A stretch of DNA of 64,000 bases from SIG714 sp964638675 (lineage in GTDB: Bacteria; Bacillota; Clostridia; Oscillospirales; CAG-272), in contig CAZXAU010000005.1 in assembly GCA_964638675.1 (NCBI GenBank), positions 82,731 to 146,730 on the forward strand, in the 5' to 3' direction. Position numbers and translations under genes: made by a program. This document shows positions 14,288-22,259 of the stretch, piece after piece. The notes beneath the pieces are model-generated. The model was not told the origin of the DNA. It ran no database searches and saw only the letters and a program-made list of their open reading frames with translations. Every line of letters begins with the position of its first letter. Positions within the stretch are counted from its first letter, which is position 1.

Positions 14288-15110
14288 GCAATTAAAAAAA
14301 GTAATAAATGATGTCGATGCTATCCTGATTGGTGCTGGAGCAGGACTTTCCACCTCTGCCGGATTTGTTTATAACGGGGAGCGTTTTGAACAGTATTTTT
14401 CAGACTTTGCGAAAAAATACGGCTTTCATGATATGTATTCGGGCGGCTTCTACCCGTATAAAACGCCGGAGGAGCATTGGGCGTATTGGAGCAGATATAT
14501 TTATGTGAACCGCTATATGGACGCTCCGAAGCCTGTATATGACGATCTGTTAAGGCTTGTACAGAACAAAGATTATTTTGTGATTACCACGAATGTTGAC
14601 CATTGCTTTCAGAAATCAGGATTTGACAAAAAGCGGTTGTTTTATACGCAGGGCGATTACGGTCTGTTTCAATGCAGCGTGCCATGTGATACAGACACCT
14701 ACGACAATGAAGATGTGATCCGCCGTATGATGAACGAACAAAAAGATATGAGGATTTCCACAGAGCTGATTCCGAAATGTCCGAAGTGCGGAAAACCGCT
14801 GACAATGAACCTGCGTTCTGATGATAAATTTGTCGAGGACGAAGGTTGGCTGAAAGCTGCCCGGCAGTATGAGAATTTTCTGCGTACAAGGCAAGATCAG
14901 AACATTCTGTTTTTAGAGCTCGGTGTTGGATATAATACGCCTGTCATCATCAAATATCCGTTTTGGCAGATGACGGCGAAGAATCCCAAGGCGGTCTATG
15001 CCTGTATCAATTACGGCGAAGCTGTCTGCCCGAAAGAAATTGAAAAACAGTCGATCTGCATTGACGGCGATATAGGAACGGTACTTAACGATTTAGAAGA
15101 AAAAATTTAG
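14232..15110 (+). CDS. Class M sirtuin (SirTM), protein ADP-ribosyltransferase-like
   Basis: A 292-residue Sir2-fold protein. The NAD-binding loop is GAGAGLSTSAG (about residues 34-44). Where deacylase sirtuins have Q-N-x-D with a catalytic His, this one has TTNVDHCF and then YTQGDYGLFQC, the change typical of SirTM enzymes, which transfer ADP-ribose rather than remove acyl groups. Zinc ligands are likely QCSVPC and CPKCGK. It overlaps the macrodomain gene by 56 bases, with AAGGTGA as ribosome binding site for the ATG at 14232. Known SirTM systems act on a lipoylated GcvH-like protein encoded in the same operon; no such gene is present here. Confidence 0.88.
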   Translation: MFSKMSITKSTENYSVQIKQLKKVINDVDAILIGAGAGLSTSAGFVYNGERFEQYFSDFAKKYGFHDMYSGGFYPYKTPEEHWAYWSRYIYVNRYMDAPKPVYDDLLRLVQNKDYFVITTNVDHCFQKSGFDKKRLFYTQGDYGLFQCSVPCDTDTYDNEDVIRRMMNEQKDMRISTELIPKCPKCGKPLTMNLRSDDKFVEDEGWLKAARQYENFLRTRQDQNILFLELGVGYNTPVIIKYPFWQMTAKNPKAVYACINYGEAVCPKEIEKQSICIDGDIGTVLNDLEEKI

Positions 15111-15187
15111 AGGAAACTATTAAAAAAACATTGTTTTATGGTATAGTAATTTTCTGATATATGTAACTGCAAAGGAAAATTTTCAAT

Positions 15188-15715
15188 ATGTTACAAACCG
15201 AACGATTGACCATACAAGAACTTAAACCTGAAAATTGGATACGCCTTAAAACAATTGTTACTGAATTCGGAGAATCAGAATATGCCGTATACGACATGCA
15301 ACTGCCGACAGAAGACGACAAGATCAAATCATTATGCGAACAATTTGCAGCATCAAAACTTTGGTTTGCAGTTTGGCTTTCAAATGAAATGATCGGTTAT
15401 ATATGTTTTCATCAAAACGGCACAACATATGATTTGGGTTATTGTTTTCTCCCTGAGTATCAAGGTTACGGTTATGCATACGAGTCATATAATGAACTGC
15501 TCCGATATATGGAGAATACAAGATCAGTCACCGATATATATCATTACAAATATAAAACGGTATTGTTTTTTTTCTTTTGGTTCAGATACAATCTCAGTAT
15601 TCCGGTTTGTCTTATATGTAATGCTGATTTCGGACAGACTGTTACGCAGTGCAGGCAACGGATACAGTTTTTGTTTATCTTTCCGTTTTCAACAGCACCG
15701 ACGGAACAGCTCTGA
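15188..15715 (+). pseudogene. Truncated GNAT acetyltransferase
   Basis: The first about 118 residues look like a GNAT N-acetyltransferase (ERLTIQELKPENW at the start, MIGYICFHQNGTTYDLGYCF, then LPEYQGYGYAYESYNELLRY). The rest of the reading frame (from about 15541) is antisense to the EFR1 gene and unlike a GNAT end. The usual acetyl-CoA loop helix and last strands, about 50 residues, are therefore missing. The break coincides with the end of the EFR1 gene, suggesting a rearrangement joined the two. It could still be translated, but is probably inactive. Confidence 0.65.
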
Positions 15716-16224
15716 CCGCAGATGTTGCAAGCGTCACAGAAATCGGTGCGTGTGATCTTCAGACCGATACGGCTGCGCCATGCGGGAAAGAAGTTTGCGA
15801 AAGGATTTTTGTGGGTTATTTTGATCTTTGCACTGCTCGGATTCATGAGTTTGTCAAAAATCGGGGTGAGTGCTGCTGAGTCAAATTCTGTTCCTTCGTT
15901 CAAAAAACTATGTCCTGTCGGAACATATGCCGCTGCAATTACATCTGCTTTGGTCAATTTTGAAGCTTCCCACAATACATTCCCATATGATATTCTTCCG
16001 TATGTCGCAATCAGAACCGCATGTTTTGCGTTCAGCTTTTTCAAAAATTCAACTACGGTATCAGGAATATTCTGACAGTATACCGGAAAAACAATGATTG
16101 CCGTTTCTACAGAGCATCGGAGGTTTTTTGTTATTTCTGTTACACTCGTTTGCAGTTGTTTTGCAAAAAAATCGGCAAGGGCAAAGCTGTGTCCTCTGCC
16201 CGAAAAGAAATATACCTGCGTCAT
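15544..16224 (-). CDS. EFR1-type flavodoxin-ferredoxin fusion
   Basis: A 226-residue protein with an N-terminal flavodoxin-like domain (VYFFSGRGHSFALADFF; the usual FSGTGNS loop is altered) and a C-terminal double [4Fe-4S] ferredoxin part (CDACNICGQSC and CIRCLHCVTVCP). It probably moves electrons in the cytoplasm. Its start overlaps the stop of the PP-loop gene upstream by 4 bases, so the two are one unit. The last 20 residues are Lys/Asn-rich and lie at the junction with the truncated GNAT gene, so the tail may be altered. The partner enzyme is unknown. Confidence 0.8.
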   Translation of the reverse strand: MTQVYFFSGRGHSFALADFFAKQLQTSVTEITKNLRCSVETAIIVFPVYCQNIPDTVVEFLKKLNAKHAVLIATYGRISYGNVLWEASKLTKADVIAAAYVPTGHSFLNEGTEFDSAALTPIFDKLMNPSSAKIKITHKNPFANFFPAWRSRIGLKITRTDFCDACNICGQSCSVGAVENGKINKNCIRCLHCVTVCPKSALHIRQTGILRLYLNQKKKNNTVLYL

Positions 16225-17621
16225 TTTCCCCCCTCTATGTATTCACGCATGAGAGCACATTCAGGTAAAGGATCGAGTGTGACTCCCAGCAGATTCTCTA
16301 TTTCATATAGCATTTCTTCCCGTGTACGGCCGCATTGTCTGCTTGCCAAAGAGATCTCTATGGCACTGAAGGGAATCATTTTGCTTCGGCAATGATAAAA
16401 TCGAACAAACTGAGAATGATCTTTGCATTTTTCTATTGCACAGCTGGTATGCAGTGCTTTTTTGCTGTCGTCGGGGGCAACCCAGCCGCATTCAGCAATT
16501 AAAATGTCTTTTACCTTATTCCAATCATATTTTCCACCGCATATCCTGTCAAAATCAAGATGTACGAATGCCGGAATGTTTCCGCTCCATGAAGACCGCC
16601 TGATACTGCACTTGAGCGGCTTTAACATTTCTGGTACCTCATGGATGGCATCTACAACATTGGAGACTAACGGGTTTGAATAACCGCTCATCTTTTTCAG
16701 AAAATGATCGCCGTAAGCTAATTGCTTCATCGTGAGAAGCGTTTGGATCTGCCCTTTTTTTAAAGGCGGGTGAAGTGTAAGGATACGTCCAATGTTTATC
16801 AATAGATCGAGCGCACGGTTATTTGCAAAGCGGTAAGCAAATTTCGGTGCCATGTGATTATAATAAAGCCCAAGTGCTTGTACAGGCTCATTTCCAACCA
16901 CGAAATATGGAACACGGTTTGCGACCAATTCGGGATAAAAAAGCAGATAGGCAAGGGAAGGACAGGCACAGGTGTTTTCGCTCAATTCATATAGCTTTCG
17001 GTATATCCGGTTCAGGTCATTGCGATTAACAGAACGTGAAATGAATTCGACATTTGAGAAATGTTTCTTAGCATTTTCTATACTTTCTTTGGCACTGTCT
17101 GACATAAACGGGATCTCCCAGGTCAGGGCTAAAACACGCAGTCCTTTTTGTTTAGCCAGATGATAAAGTAAAAAAGTGGAATCTTTTCCTCCTGTATAAA
17201 ACACTGCTACATCAAAACGGGATCTTTTTGATCTTGGTATTTCATCTATGATAGGTACTACACTCTTTAATGTCTCAGCTTCGTTTGCAGTCTGGCACAT
17301 AGGGCATTGTCCCTTTTCATCGAATTCCAATCCCGGAATGATGAAATCGTTAGCAACACAGGAGGTGCAAAAAGTTGCTTCGCTTAATGAATGCGGCGTT
17401 GGCCTGAAATCCTTTTGCAAAACTACTTGAATATTAAGAAGACCTTTGAGCAATTGTTTTTCTTTGTCGGACAACACACAAGGTAATTTTTTTATAGTAT
17501 CAACCTGCTTTTTGGAAAGACGTATCGAATTATTAAACAGATCGTTACGGTTGCGAAGTCCGTAATAGCAGAGCTTATTTTTTTCCAAGACCCAACGGTT
17601 TTGTAAAATATATTTTTCCAT
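16221..17621 (-). CDS. PP-loop ATPase, N-acetyl sugar amidotransferase-like
   Basis: A 466-residue protein. About residues 86-110 carry two CxxC pairs (CTSC...CPMC around IIPGLEFDEKGQ), as at the start of N-acetyl sugar amidotransferases of the WbpG/PseA type. Next comes the PP-loop YTGGKDSTFLLYHLA near residue 142, which binds ATP and activates a carboxylate or carbonyl by adenylation. The C-terminus has a conserved-looking CSIRRSSWSGN and CAIEKC. The gene overlaps the EFR1 gene downstream by 4 bases. No sugar or polysaccharide genes are nearby, so it may act on another substrate. It is best called an ATP-dependent PP-loop enzyme of unknown substrate. Confidence 0.7.
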   Translation of the reverse strand: MEKYILQNRWVLEKNKLCYYGLRNRNDLFNNSIRLSKKQVDTIKKLPCVLSDKEKQLLKGLLNIQVVLQKDFRPTPHSLSEATFCTSCVANDFIIPGLEFDEKGQCPMCQTANEAETLKSVVPIIDEIPRSKRSRFDVAVFYTGGKDSTFLLYHLAKQKGLRVLALTWEIPFMSDSAKESIENAKKHFSNVEFISRSVNRNDLNRIYRKLYELSENTCACPSLAYLLFYPELVANRVPYFVVGNEPVQALGLYYNHMAPKFAYRFANNRALDLLINIGRILTLHPPLKKGQIQTLLTMKQLAYGDHFLKKMSGYSNPLVSNVVDAIHEVPEMLKPLKCSIRRSSWSGNIPAFVHLDFDRICGGKYDWNKVKDILIAECGWVAPDDSKKALHTSCAIEKCKDHSQFVRFYHCRSKMIPFSAIEISLASRQCGRTREEMLYEIENLLGVTLDPLPECALMREYIEGGK

Positions 17622-17917
17622 AACCTTACCCCTTTCTACAGTCGGACACGATATTATATCATATACTCAGCCGTTATGCAACCCGAATTGTAATAAAGTG
17701 CACATGATGATTGAAATACCACGGATTACAACTGAAAGTGTTACATAAGCAAAAAAATTTGAGTGTAGTGTAATTCTATAGTTTGAATGCTGTTTGTAGC
17801 ATATCTCTTCAACTTCGGCAGAGAAATTGGGTTTTGTGAATTTGTTCGGCGCAAAATGTCGGTTCTTTGAATTTGCGGTTATGCAGTTTTTTCTGCCATA
17901 TCTCCTTATATGTACAA

Positions 17918-17995
17918 AGATCCACAGCGAAAACTCTTTTAGAATTGTTGCAGTATGCAGCAACTTGATTCTGAAAGAGTTTTCGCTGTGGATCT
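17918..17995. repeat. 78-nt long hairpin
   Basis: Two 28-base arms, 17918-17945 and 17968-17995, are complementary with a single G-U type mismatch, and the loop itself forms GTTGC/GCAAC. It lies in a 416-base gap (17622-18037) with no convincing gene. It might be a bidirectional terminator, but it is unusually long and lacks clear T-runs, so a small mobile-element remnant is also possible. Confidence 0.6.
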
Positions 17996-18037
17996 ATTAT
18001 TTTATTTATCTATATGATATCCATGATATCTACATGT

Positions 18038-18223
18038 TCATTTGAATTTTTGGAAAAAATCATCTGTTTTACAATCCAAAATACTTGCCAATTGGGGGAG
18101 AAGAGTAATATCCGGATAGCATATGTTATTCTCCCATTTATAGACTGCCTGCCCTGAAACGCCGACAAGCTTTCCGAACTCATTCAGAGACATTCGGTTT
18201 TGTTCTCTGTATTTTTTTATCAT
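18038..18223 (-). CDS. Small XRE HTH regulator
   Basis: A 61-residue single-domain HTH protein (MSLNEFGKLVGVSGQAVYKW, about residues 11-30; ends in DDFFQKFK). Such minimal Cro/C1-type proteins bind DNA as dimers. It starts 32 bases after the stop of the ABC-class ATPase gene on the same strand and is probably in the same unit. The ribosome binding site is poor. Target unknown; a role in controlling the ATPase operon is a guess. Confidence 0.75.
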   Translation of the reverse strand: MIKKYREQNRMSLNEFGKLVGVSGQAVYKWENNICYPDITLLPQLASILDCKTDDFFQKFK

Positions 18224-18255
18224 TTCGGCAAGTGTTATATTATATATCGATATAC

Positions 18256-20298
18256 TTATTGCAGATCGCCTCCTTTTGCAAAATTTATTTTTCTCATACG
18301 GTTGATCACTGCCATAAGCTCTTGCTTGCGGGGAAGATCGAGAAAACGCTCGGTTGTGGTGAAGTAGGACGAATATAAAACATCTACGCCCTCCTTTTCA
18401 ATCTTTGCATACAGCTCGTCGATCTTATTGATAATATCGATTTTGTTATCATTATTGGAGATCTCAAGATATCTCAGCATATATCCGAGTGCATCCAATT
18501 GACGCTTGGATACAATGTCGTGAAGTCCTCGCAGATCTATGCGCTCATCGCCGATAATGATAAATCCCATATCAGAAACTTCAAGCTTTTCACTGCCGCT
18601 TCCTACAGGGAAGGAGGTGAATCCTTCCGAATATAGTACTCTGTTTTGATTCCAATCTGTACTTGTCGGTGATTGCTGCTCTGTCATACCGTGAAACGAA
18701 CAGATATCCTTCGATCTTTTTGTTACATCATGGATCTGATAGTCCTCCATCATGTAAACTTTATCGGCTACCGAAAGGTACTCACCGCTTCCGCCGATGA
18801 CGAGAATTGTCGATACGCCATGTTTGCCGGACAGCTCTTTTACACGGTCAGTAAATGGAGTGATCGGTTCTTTCTCTATAAGCTCCTTCATCATGCGGTC
18901 ACGGATCATAAAGTTTGTGGCACTTCTGTCCTCGTCGATAAGAAGAAGCTTTGCACCGCTGTCTATCGCTTCCATGATATTTGCCGCCTGCGAGGTCGAG
19001 CCTGATGCGTGATCGGTTGAAAAATCGCTTGTATCTCCGCCGGGAAGCCACTTTATAAACGGGGAAATATTGATGTGCTTGACGCTTCTGCCGTCCTCTG
19101 CTGAAATAGTAACGGCACTTTCATCGGTGATACAAAGCTCACGCCCGTCACCGGGAACATGGTCATAAATGCCGGCAGAAATGGCGTCAAGCAGAGTCGA
19201 TTTTCCCGAATATCCGCCGCCTGTGATGACAGTGACGCCTTTTTTGATACCCATGCCACGAACTCCGCAGATCTCAATTTCATCTTCGGGAGCGGACATG
19301 AACGGAATGGCGTTTTCCATCGGAAGATTAGTTCCTTTGGATCGGGGAAGAATACTTCCGTTTGCCACAAAAGCGCAGTAATCACTGTTTTTCAGCCATT
19401 TTCGTATGTCAGCTTGCTTTTGGGCAAGCTCAATTGTCCGATCAAGACCGACAATGTCAAATTCGTCAAGAAAGCGATCCACGGCATCGGGCAGATCACG
19501 GCAGAGCATTTGTATGGTTTTTCGGAGCTTCCTCTTGGGAAGCTGAACCTGCATACGGATGCACAGGCAGATCTTCGGCGGAGTATGACATTCAATCAAG
19601 CGGACACAGTCGCCGCCTGAATATTCATAATCTTTTTGCGGGCAAAGCGAAAAATATGCAGTATTATATATCAGAATTTCTCCGCCCGGACGGTGCAGGT
19701 AGTATTTTCCGTTCTCATTGTCAGGGCGGCTGCGATTGTACAGTTCACTGTTGAGTGAATCGATATACGGCGCAAATTGTCTCAGACAAAAATCTGCGGC
19801 AGCGGCAGTTGTATGGTCAAAACCGAGTTTTTCGGTCGGAATATACCATGTCAATGTCGGCTTATCCTGTGCAAGCTTGTTGGTCGGCTCTATCGTAACC
19901 ATGTTATCTTCATAATAGTAATCGTTTGAGTGGTCAATATACGGTTCTTGATTAGTTTCCGGTAATACTACCATCCTTCCTTCGTACATTTCTTTGTATG
20001 TGGCGGTATTGTTATCCATACCGAGCAAATAGTGTTTCAGTCGTTTCATGGGTATACCCCCTTTATCGTTTATCAGTTTGTCTGCAGGGATCATCAGCGT
20101 CACCGTTGGTTTATCCTGCGCAAGTTTGTGCGTTCCTGTTACTGCGTAACCGACATCGCCGTAATAATAGGTCGGATCGTAATCCTTTACCGTGACGCCG
20201 TTATAGGACTTGATAATTCCTCCGTTGTACATCTCCATATAAGTCGTTTCGTCCTTTTGCATGGATAAGAGCTTGTTTTTTAATCTTTTCAATAGCAT
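18256..20298 (-). CDS. ABC-class ATPase (PF09818-type) with duplicated N-terminus
   Basis: A 680-residue cytoplasmic ATPase of the predicted ABC-class family. Walker A is GGGYSGKST near residue 375, the family signature HASGSTSQAANIMEAI follows, and Walker B is LLLIDEDRSATNFMIRD. The N-terminus contains the same module twice, about residues 1-75 and 82-155: K-R-L-K-x-x-L-L-x-M, T-Y-x-E-M-Y-x-G, KLAQDKPT and a final IPA/TDKL-like end. Family members normally begin once with a related DKPT segment, so this is an internal duplication. No transmembrane domain is present. The function of the family is not established. A good ribosome binding site (AGAAGGA) supports the start. Confidence 0.8.
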   Translation of the reverse strand: MLLKRLKNKLLSMQKDETTYMEMYNGGIIKSYNGVTVKDYDPTYYYGDVGYAVTGTHKLAQDKPTVTLMIPADKLINDKGGIPMKRLKHYLLGMDNNTATYKEMYEGRMVVLPETNQEPYIDHSNDYYYEDNMVTIEPTNKLAQDKPTLTWYIPTEKLGFDHTTAAAADFCLRQFAPYIDSLNSELYNRSRPDNENGKYYLHRPGGEILIYNTAYFSLCPQKDYEYSGGDCVRLIECHTPPKICLCIRMQVQLPKRKLRKTIQMLCRDLPDAVDRFLDEFDIVGLDRTIELAQKQADIRKWLKNSDYCAFVANGSILPRSKGTNLPMENAIPFMSAPEDEIEICGVRGMGIKKGVTVITGGGYSGKSTLLDAISAGIYDHVPGDGRELCITDESAVTISAEDGRSVKHINISPFIKWLPGGDTSDFSTDHASGSTSQAANIMEAIDSGAKLLLIDEDRSATNFMIRDRMMKELIEKEPITPFTDRVKELSGKHGVSTILVIGGSGEYLSVADKVYMMEDYQIHDVTKRSKDICSFHGMTEQQSPTSTDWNQNRVLYSEGFTSFPVGSGSEKLEVSDMGFIIIGDERIDLRGLHDIVSKRQLDALGYMLRYLEISNNDNKIDIINKIDELYAKIEKEGVDVLYSSYFTTTERFLDLPRKQELMAVINRMRKINFAKGGDLQ

Positions 20299-20315
20299 TC
20301 CTTCTTTCGCTGTTT

Positions 20316-20476
20316 AGAGCGTGTTCACACTACTGCTCAAAGGCGTCTTCCGGCTGATTTTCCGCCGTACTTCGTTGTCAAATCTTGCATTCCGTAAGGA
20401 GTGTGGCGATTTTCCGCCTTGTCCGACGAAAAATCCCCTCGGAATCCGCTCATTTCGGATTGTGTGAACACGCTCT
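20316..20476. mobile_element. MITE-like element with 15-bp terminal inverted repeats
   Basis: The ends AGAGCGTGTTCACAC (20316-20330) and GTGTGAACACGCTCT (20462-20476) are perfect complements. The 161-bp interior is GC-richer than its surroundings and carries no convincing gene. It sits directly upstream of the ABC-class ATPase gene. The structure is that of a non-autonomous mobile element; no transposase is present in the window. Confidence 0.65.
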
Positions 20477-20595
20477 GATTCTTTGAATCTGATTGCTGTC
20501 ATTAAAAAATCCCCTTTCTATCTGATATACCTGATAGATTTGCCGAATTTACTGTTGTGACCTACTATAAAGGAACTTTTCATAAAAAACAAAAA

Positions 20596-20611
20596 GCACC
20601 CCTACGGGTGC
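20596..20611 (-). terminator. Terminator of the small 17-codon gene
   Basis: GCACCC / GGGTGC-type hairpin followed on the minus strand by TTTTTGTTTTTT. It lies about 90 bases after the mini-gene stop. Confidence 0.75.
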
Positions 20612-20703
20612 ATAAAGCCACGTTTATTTCAAAGCCTGCAATGCCTTGACAAACAAAAACACACCCGAAATCGGATGTGCATAAAATCATATAAGCCCTG
20701 CGG

Positions 20704-20757
20704 TCAGCATATCGCAGGCGATAAATATGACATCCGATAAATATAAGTGTTTGTCAT
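20704..20757 (-). CDS. Candidate 17-residue peptide (MTNTYIYRMSYLSPAIC)
   Basis: A very short ORF that has everything a gene needs: a strong promoter 50 bases upstream, an ideal ribosome binding site (GGAGGTG, 6 bases from the ATG), a stop, and a terminator. Between stop and terminator a further hairpin (CACATCCGA/TCGGGTGTG) is seen. I do not recognise the peptide. It could be a leader peptide, a type I toxin or the coding part of a small regulatory RNA. Translation is not proven; the signals make transcription likely. Confidence 0.5.
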   Translation of the reverse strand: MTNTYIYRMSYLSPAIC

Positions 20758-20807
20758 TTCTATCACCTCCGGGATTGCCCTCGCAATTTATTTCTTATCA
20801 TGTTGAC

Positions 20808-20836
20808 AGTCTATCATATTTTTTACCGGTTGTCAA
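20808..20836 (-). promoter_or_regulatory. Promoter of the mini-gene
   Basis: Minus-strand TTGACA (20831-20836) and TAGACT (20808-20813) with a 17-base spacer. It points to the 17-codon ORF. Confidence 0.75.
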
Positions 20837-20941
20837 GCAAAAGTGTGAAATAATTTATCAACCGTTGGTTTAAATTAAAAAACGACTGTCAATACCATCA
20901 GATATTATCCAAGGTAAAGACAACCGCTTTTTTGATTTTTG

Positions 20942-21679
20942 TTATTCTTCATCAAACAGATATCGATATATGCCATCGGGGTCATCAAGCATTCTTTTTG
21001 TTATAATGTAATGCTCGGTTTGTCTGTAATCAACCGATTCTATTCCGTTTTCGGAAAGCAATTTTATATCGGCGCCCGGGTATGACATGAGTATCGGCGA
21101 ATGGGTTGCTATAATGAACTGTGAATTGCTTTTTTCAAGTTGTTTTATCTCGCTTATCAGGGTGAGCAAACGCATCGGAGAGAGTGCCGCCTCGGGCTCG
21201 TCGAGGATATATATTCCGTTTCCGCCGAATCTGTTTTGTACCACTGACAGAAAGCTTTCACCGTGCGATTGGTCGTGAAGAGATATTCCGCCGTAGCTTT
21301 CGATGATCGGTATTCCGAGTCCCGGAGAACTCAAGGCATCGATGTTTGTTGCGACATTGTAGAAGCTTTCGGCACGGAGAAAGAAGCCGTCTTTCGGATA
21401 TCCGACCTTTGTAAGCGTCAGGTTTTTGTATAGATCGGAGTGAGAATTTTTCGTCGAAAAAGAAAAGTTTTTTGTTCCGCCTTCGGGGTTGAAGCCGTAT
21501 GCTACGGCAATTGCTTCAAGAAGAGTCGACTTACCGCTGCCATTTTCTCCGACAAATATTGTTACATCTGAATTCAGCGTGATCGACCTGTTGTCGATCA
21601 GATAGCGTACTGCGGGAATTTTACTCAGATATGACGCAGGATCTATGGGATTGTTTAATCTGATTTCCTTGATGAACAT
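20942..21679 (-). CDS. AAA/SMC-like ATPase
   Basis: A 245-residue stand-alone ATPase domain of the AAA_23/ABC-like type: Walker A GENGSGKSTLLEA near residue 46, signature-like SHGESFLSVV, Walker B IYILDEPEAALSP, and a switch His in ATHSPILM. It resembles the small ATPases used by defence and repair systems and is often annotated as an ABC ATPase, but it has no transporter partner here. A good ribosome binding site (AAGGAG) precedes the ATG. It is isolated between non-coding elements on both sides. Function unknown. Confidence 0.8.
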   Translation of the reverse strand: MFIKEIRLNNPIDPASYLSKIPAVRYLIDNRSITLNSDVTIFVGENGSGKSTLLEAIAVAYGFNPEGGTKNFSFSTKNSHSDLYKNLTLTKVGYPKDGFFLRAESFYNVATNIDALSSPGLGIPIIESYGGISLHDQSHGESFLSVVQNRFGGNGIYILDEPEAALSPMRLLTLISEIKQLEKSNSQFIIATHSPILMSYPGADIKLLSENGIESVDYRQTEHYIITKRMLDDPDGIYRYLFDEE

Positions 21680-21807
21680 AATTCTCCTTACTATTAACTT
21701 ACTGTGACCGCTTTTTAATCAATTTGCTTGACAAATACCGGAGCATATGCTACAACATTAGCGGTCGCTTGTCTTCGACAAACGACTCCGTTGGAACAAT
21801 AATACGG

Positions 21808-22038
21808 TGACGGTTGCTTCCTGATAACAAGGAAGCGTAAAATTTTCTTTTTGCCTTCCTTGAGAAAGGAAGGTGATGCTATGTACATGTTATGTACATG
21901 TACATAGCATGGGATCAGTTGCTTCAATTATGCATTCTGACTGTAGCTATTATATCGCTGTTCAAAAAAAGAAGATAACCGTCTGCTCCTTGCACGCGTA
22001 GACGGTTATCTGTCTATCAAATGAGGAAGCAACCGTCA
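21808..22038. repeat. Nest of palindromes in a 540-base gap
   Basis: The outer arms TGACGGTTGCTTCCT (21808-21822) and AGGAAGCAACCGTCA (22024-22038) are perfect complements. Inside lie CCTTCCTT/AAGGAAGG, a perfect 15-bp palindrome ATGCTATGTACATGT / ACATGTACATAGCAT with a 5-base loop (21876-21910), and AGATAACCGTCT / AGACGGTTATCT near 21972-22011. No credible gene lies between 21680 and 22224. This could be a structured RNA, a mobile-element remnant, or binding sites for a replication or recombination protein. I cannot tell which. Confidence 0.6.
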
Positions 22039-22224
22039 TCGGTGTTCCTACGATCATATTTTAATACATTTTTTCCTTTTTGTCAAGAGTTTTTTGAATT
22101 TCGTTCTTTCTTTTTCAGTGCATAACCGATCTATTATACGAAATGTTGTTTATATATTTTATTATCTCATAAATGCTTTGTTTTGTCAAGCATCAGAAAA
22201 AATTAAGATTTTTTTAAAAACCTA

Positions 22225-22253
22225 TTGACAAATGAAGAATGATGTGATATTAT
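22225..22253 (+). promoter_or_regulatory. Promoter of the T-box/trpXYZ operon
   Basis: TTGACA (22225-22230), 17 bases, TATTAT (22248-22253). The transcript would begin just at the T-box leader. Confidence 0.85.
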
Positions 22254-22259
22254 GCAGTA

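Noticed and set aside
15649..16395. Plus-strand frames over the EFR1 and PP-loop genes
   Set aside because: Antisense to genes with clear ferredoxin and PP-loop motifs.
17667..18045. Open frames of 98 and 72 codons on opposite strands
   Set aside because: They cross the 78-nt hairpin, lack ribosome binding sites and have no protein-like pattern.
20314..20502. 62-codon minus-strand frame
   Set aside because: Lies almost entirely within the MITE-like element; likely a by-product of a repeat.
21715..21927. 70-codon minus-strand frame
   Set aside because: Overlaps the palindrome nest and has no ribosome binding site; probably part of a repeated element.
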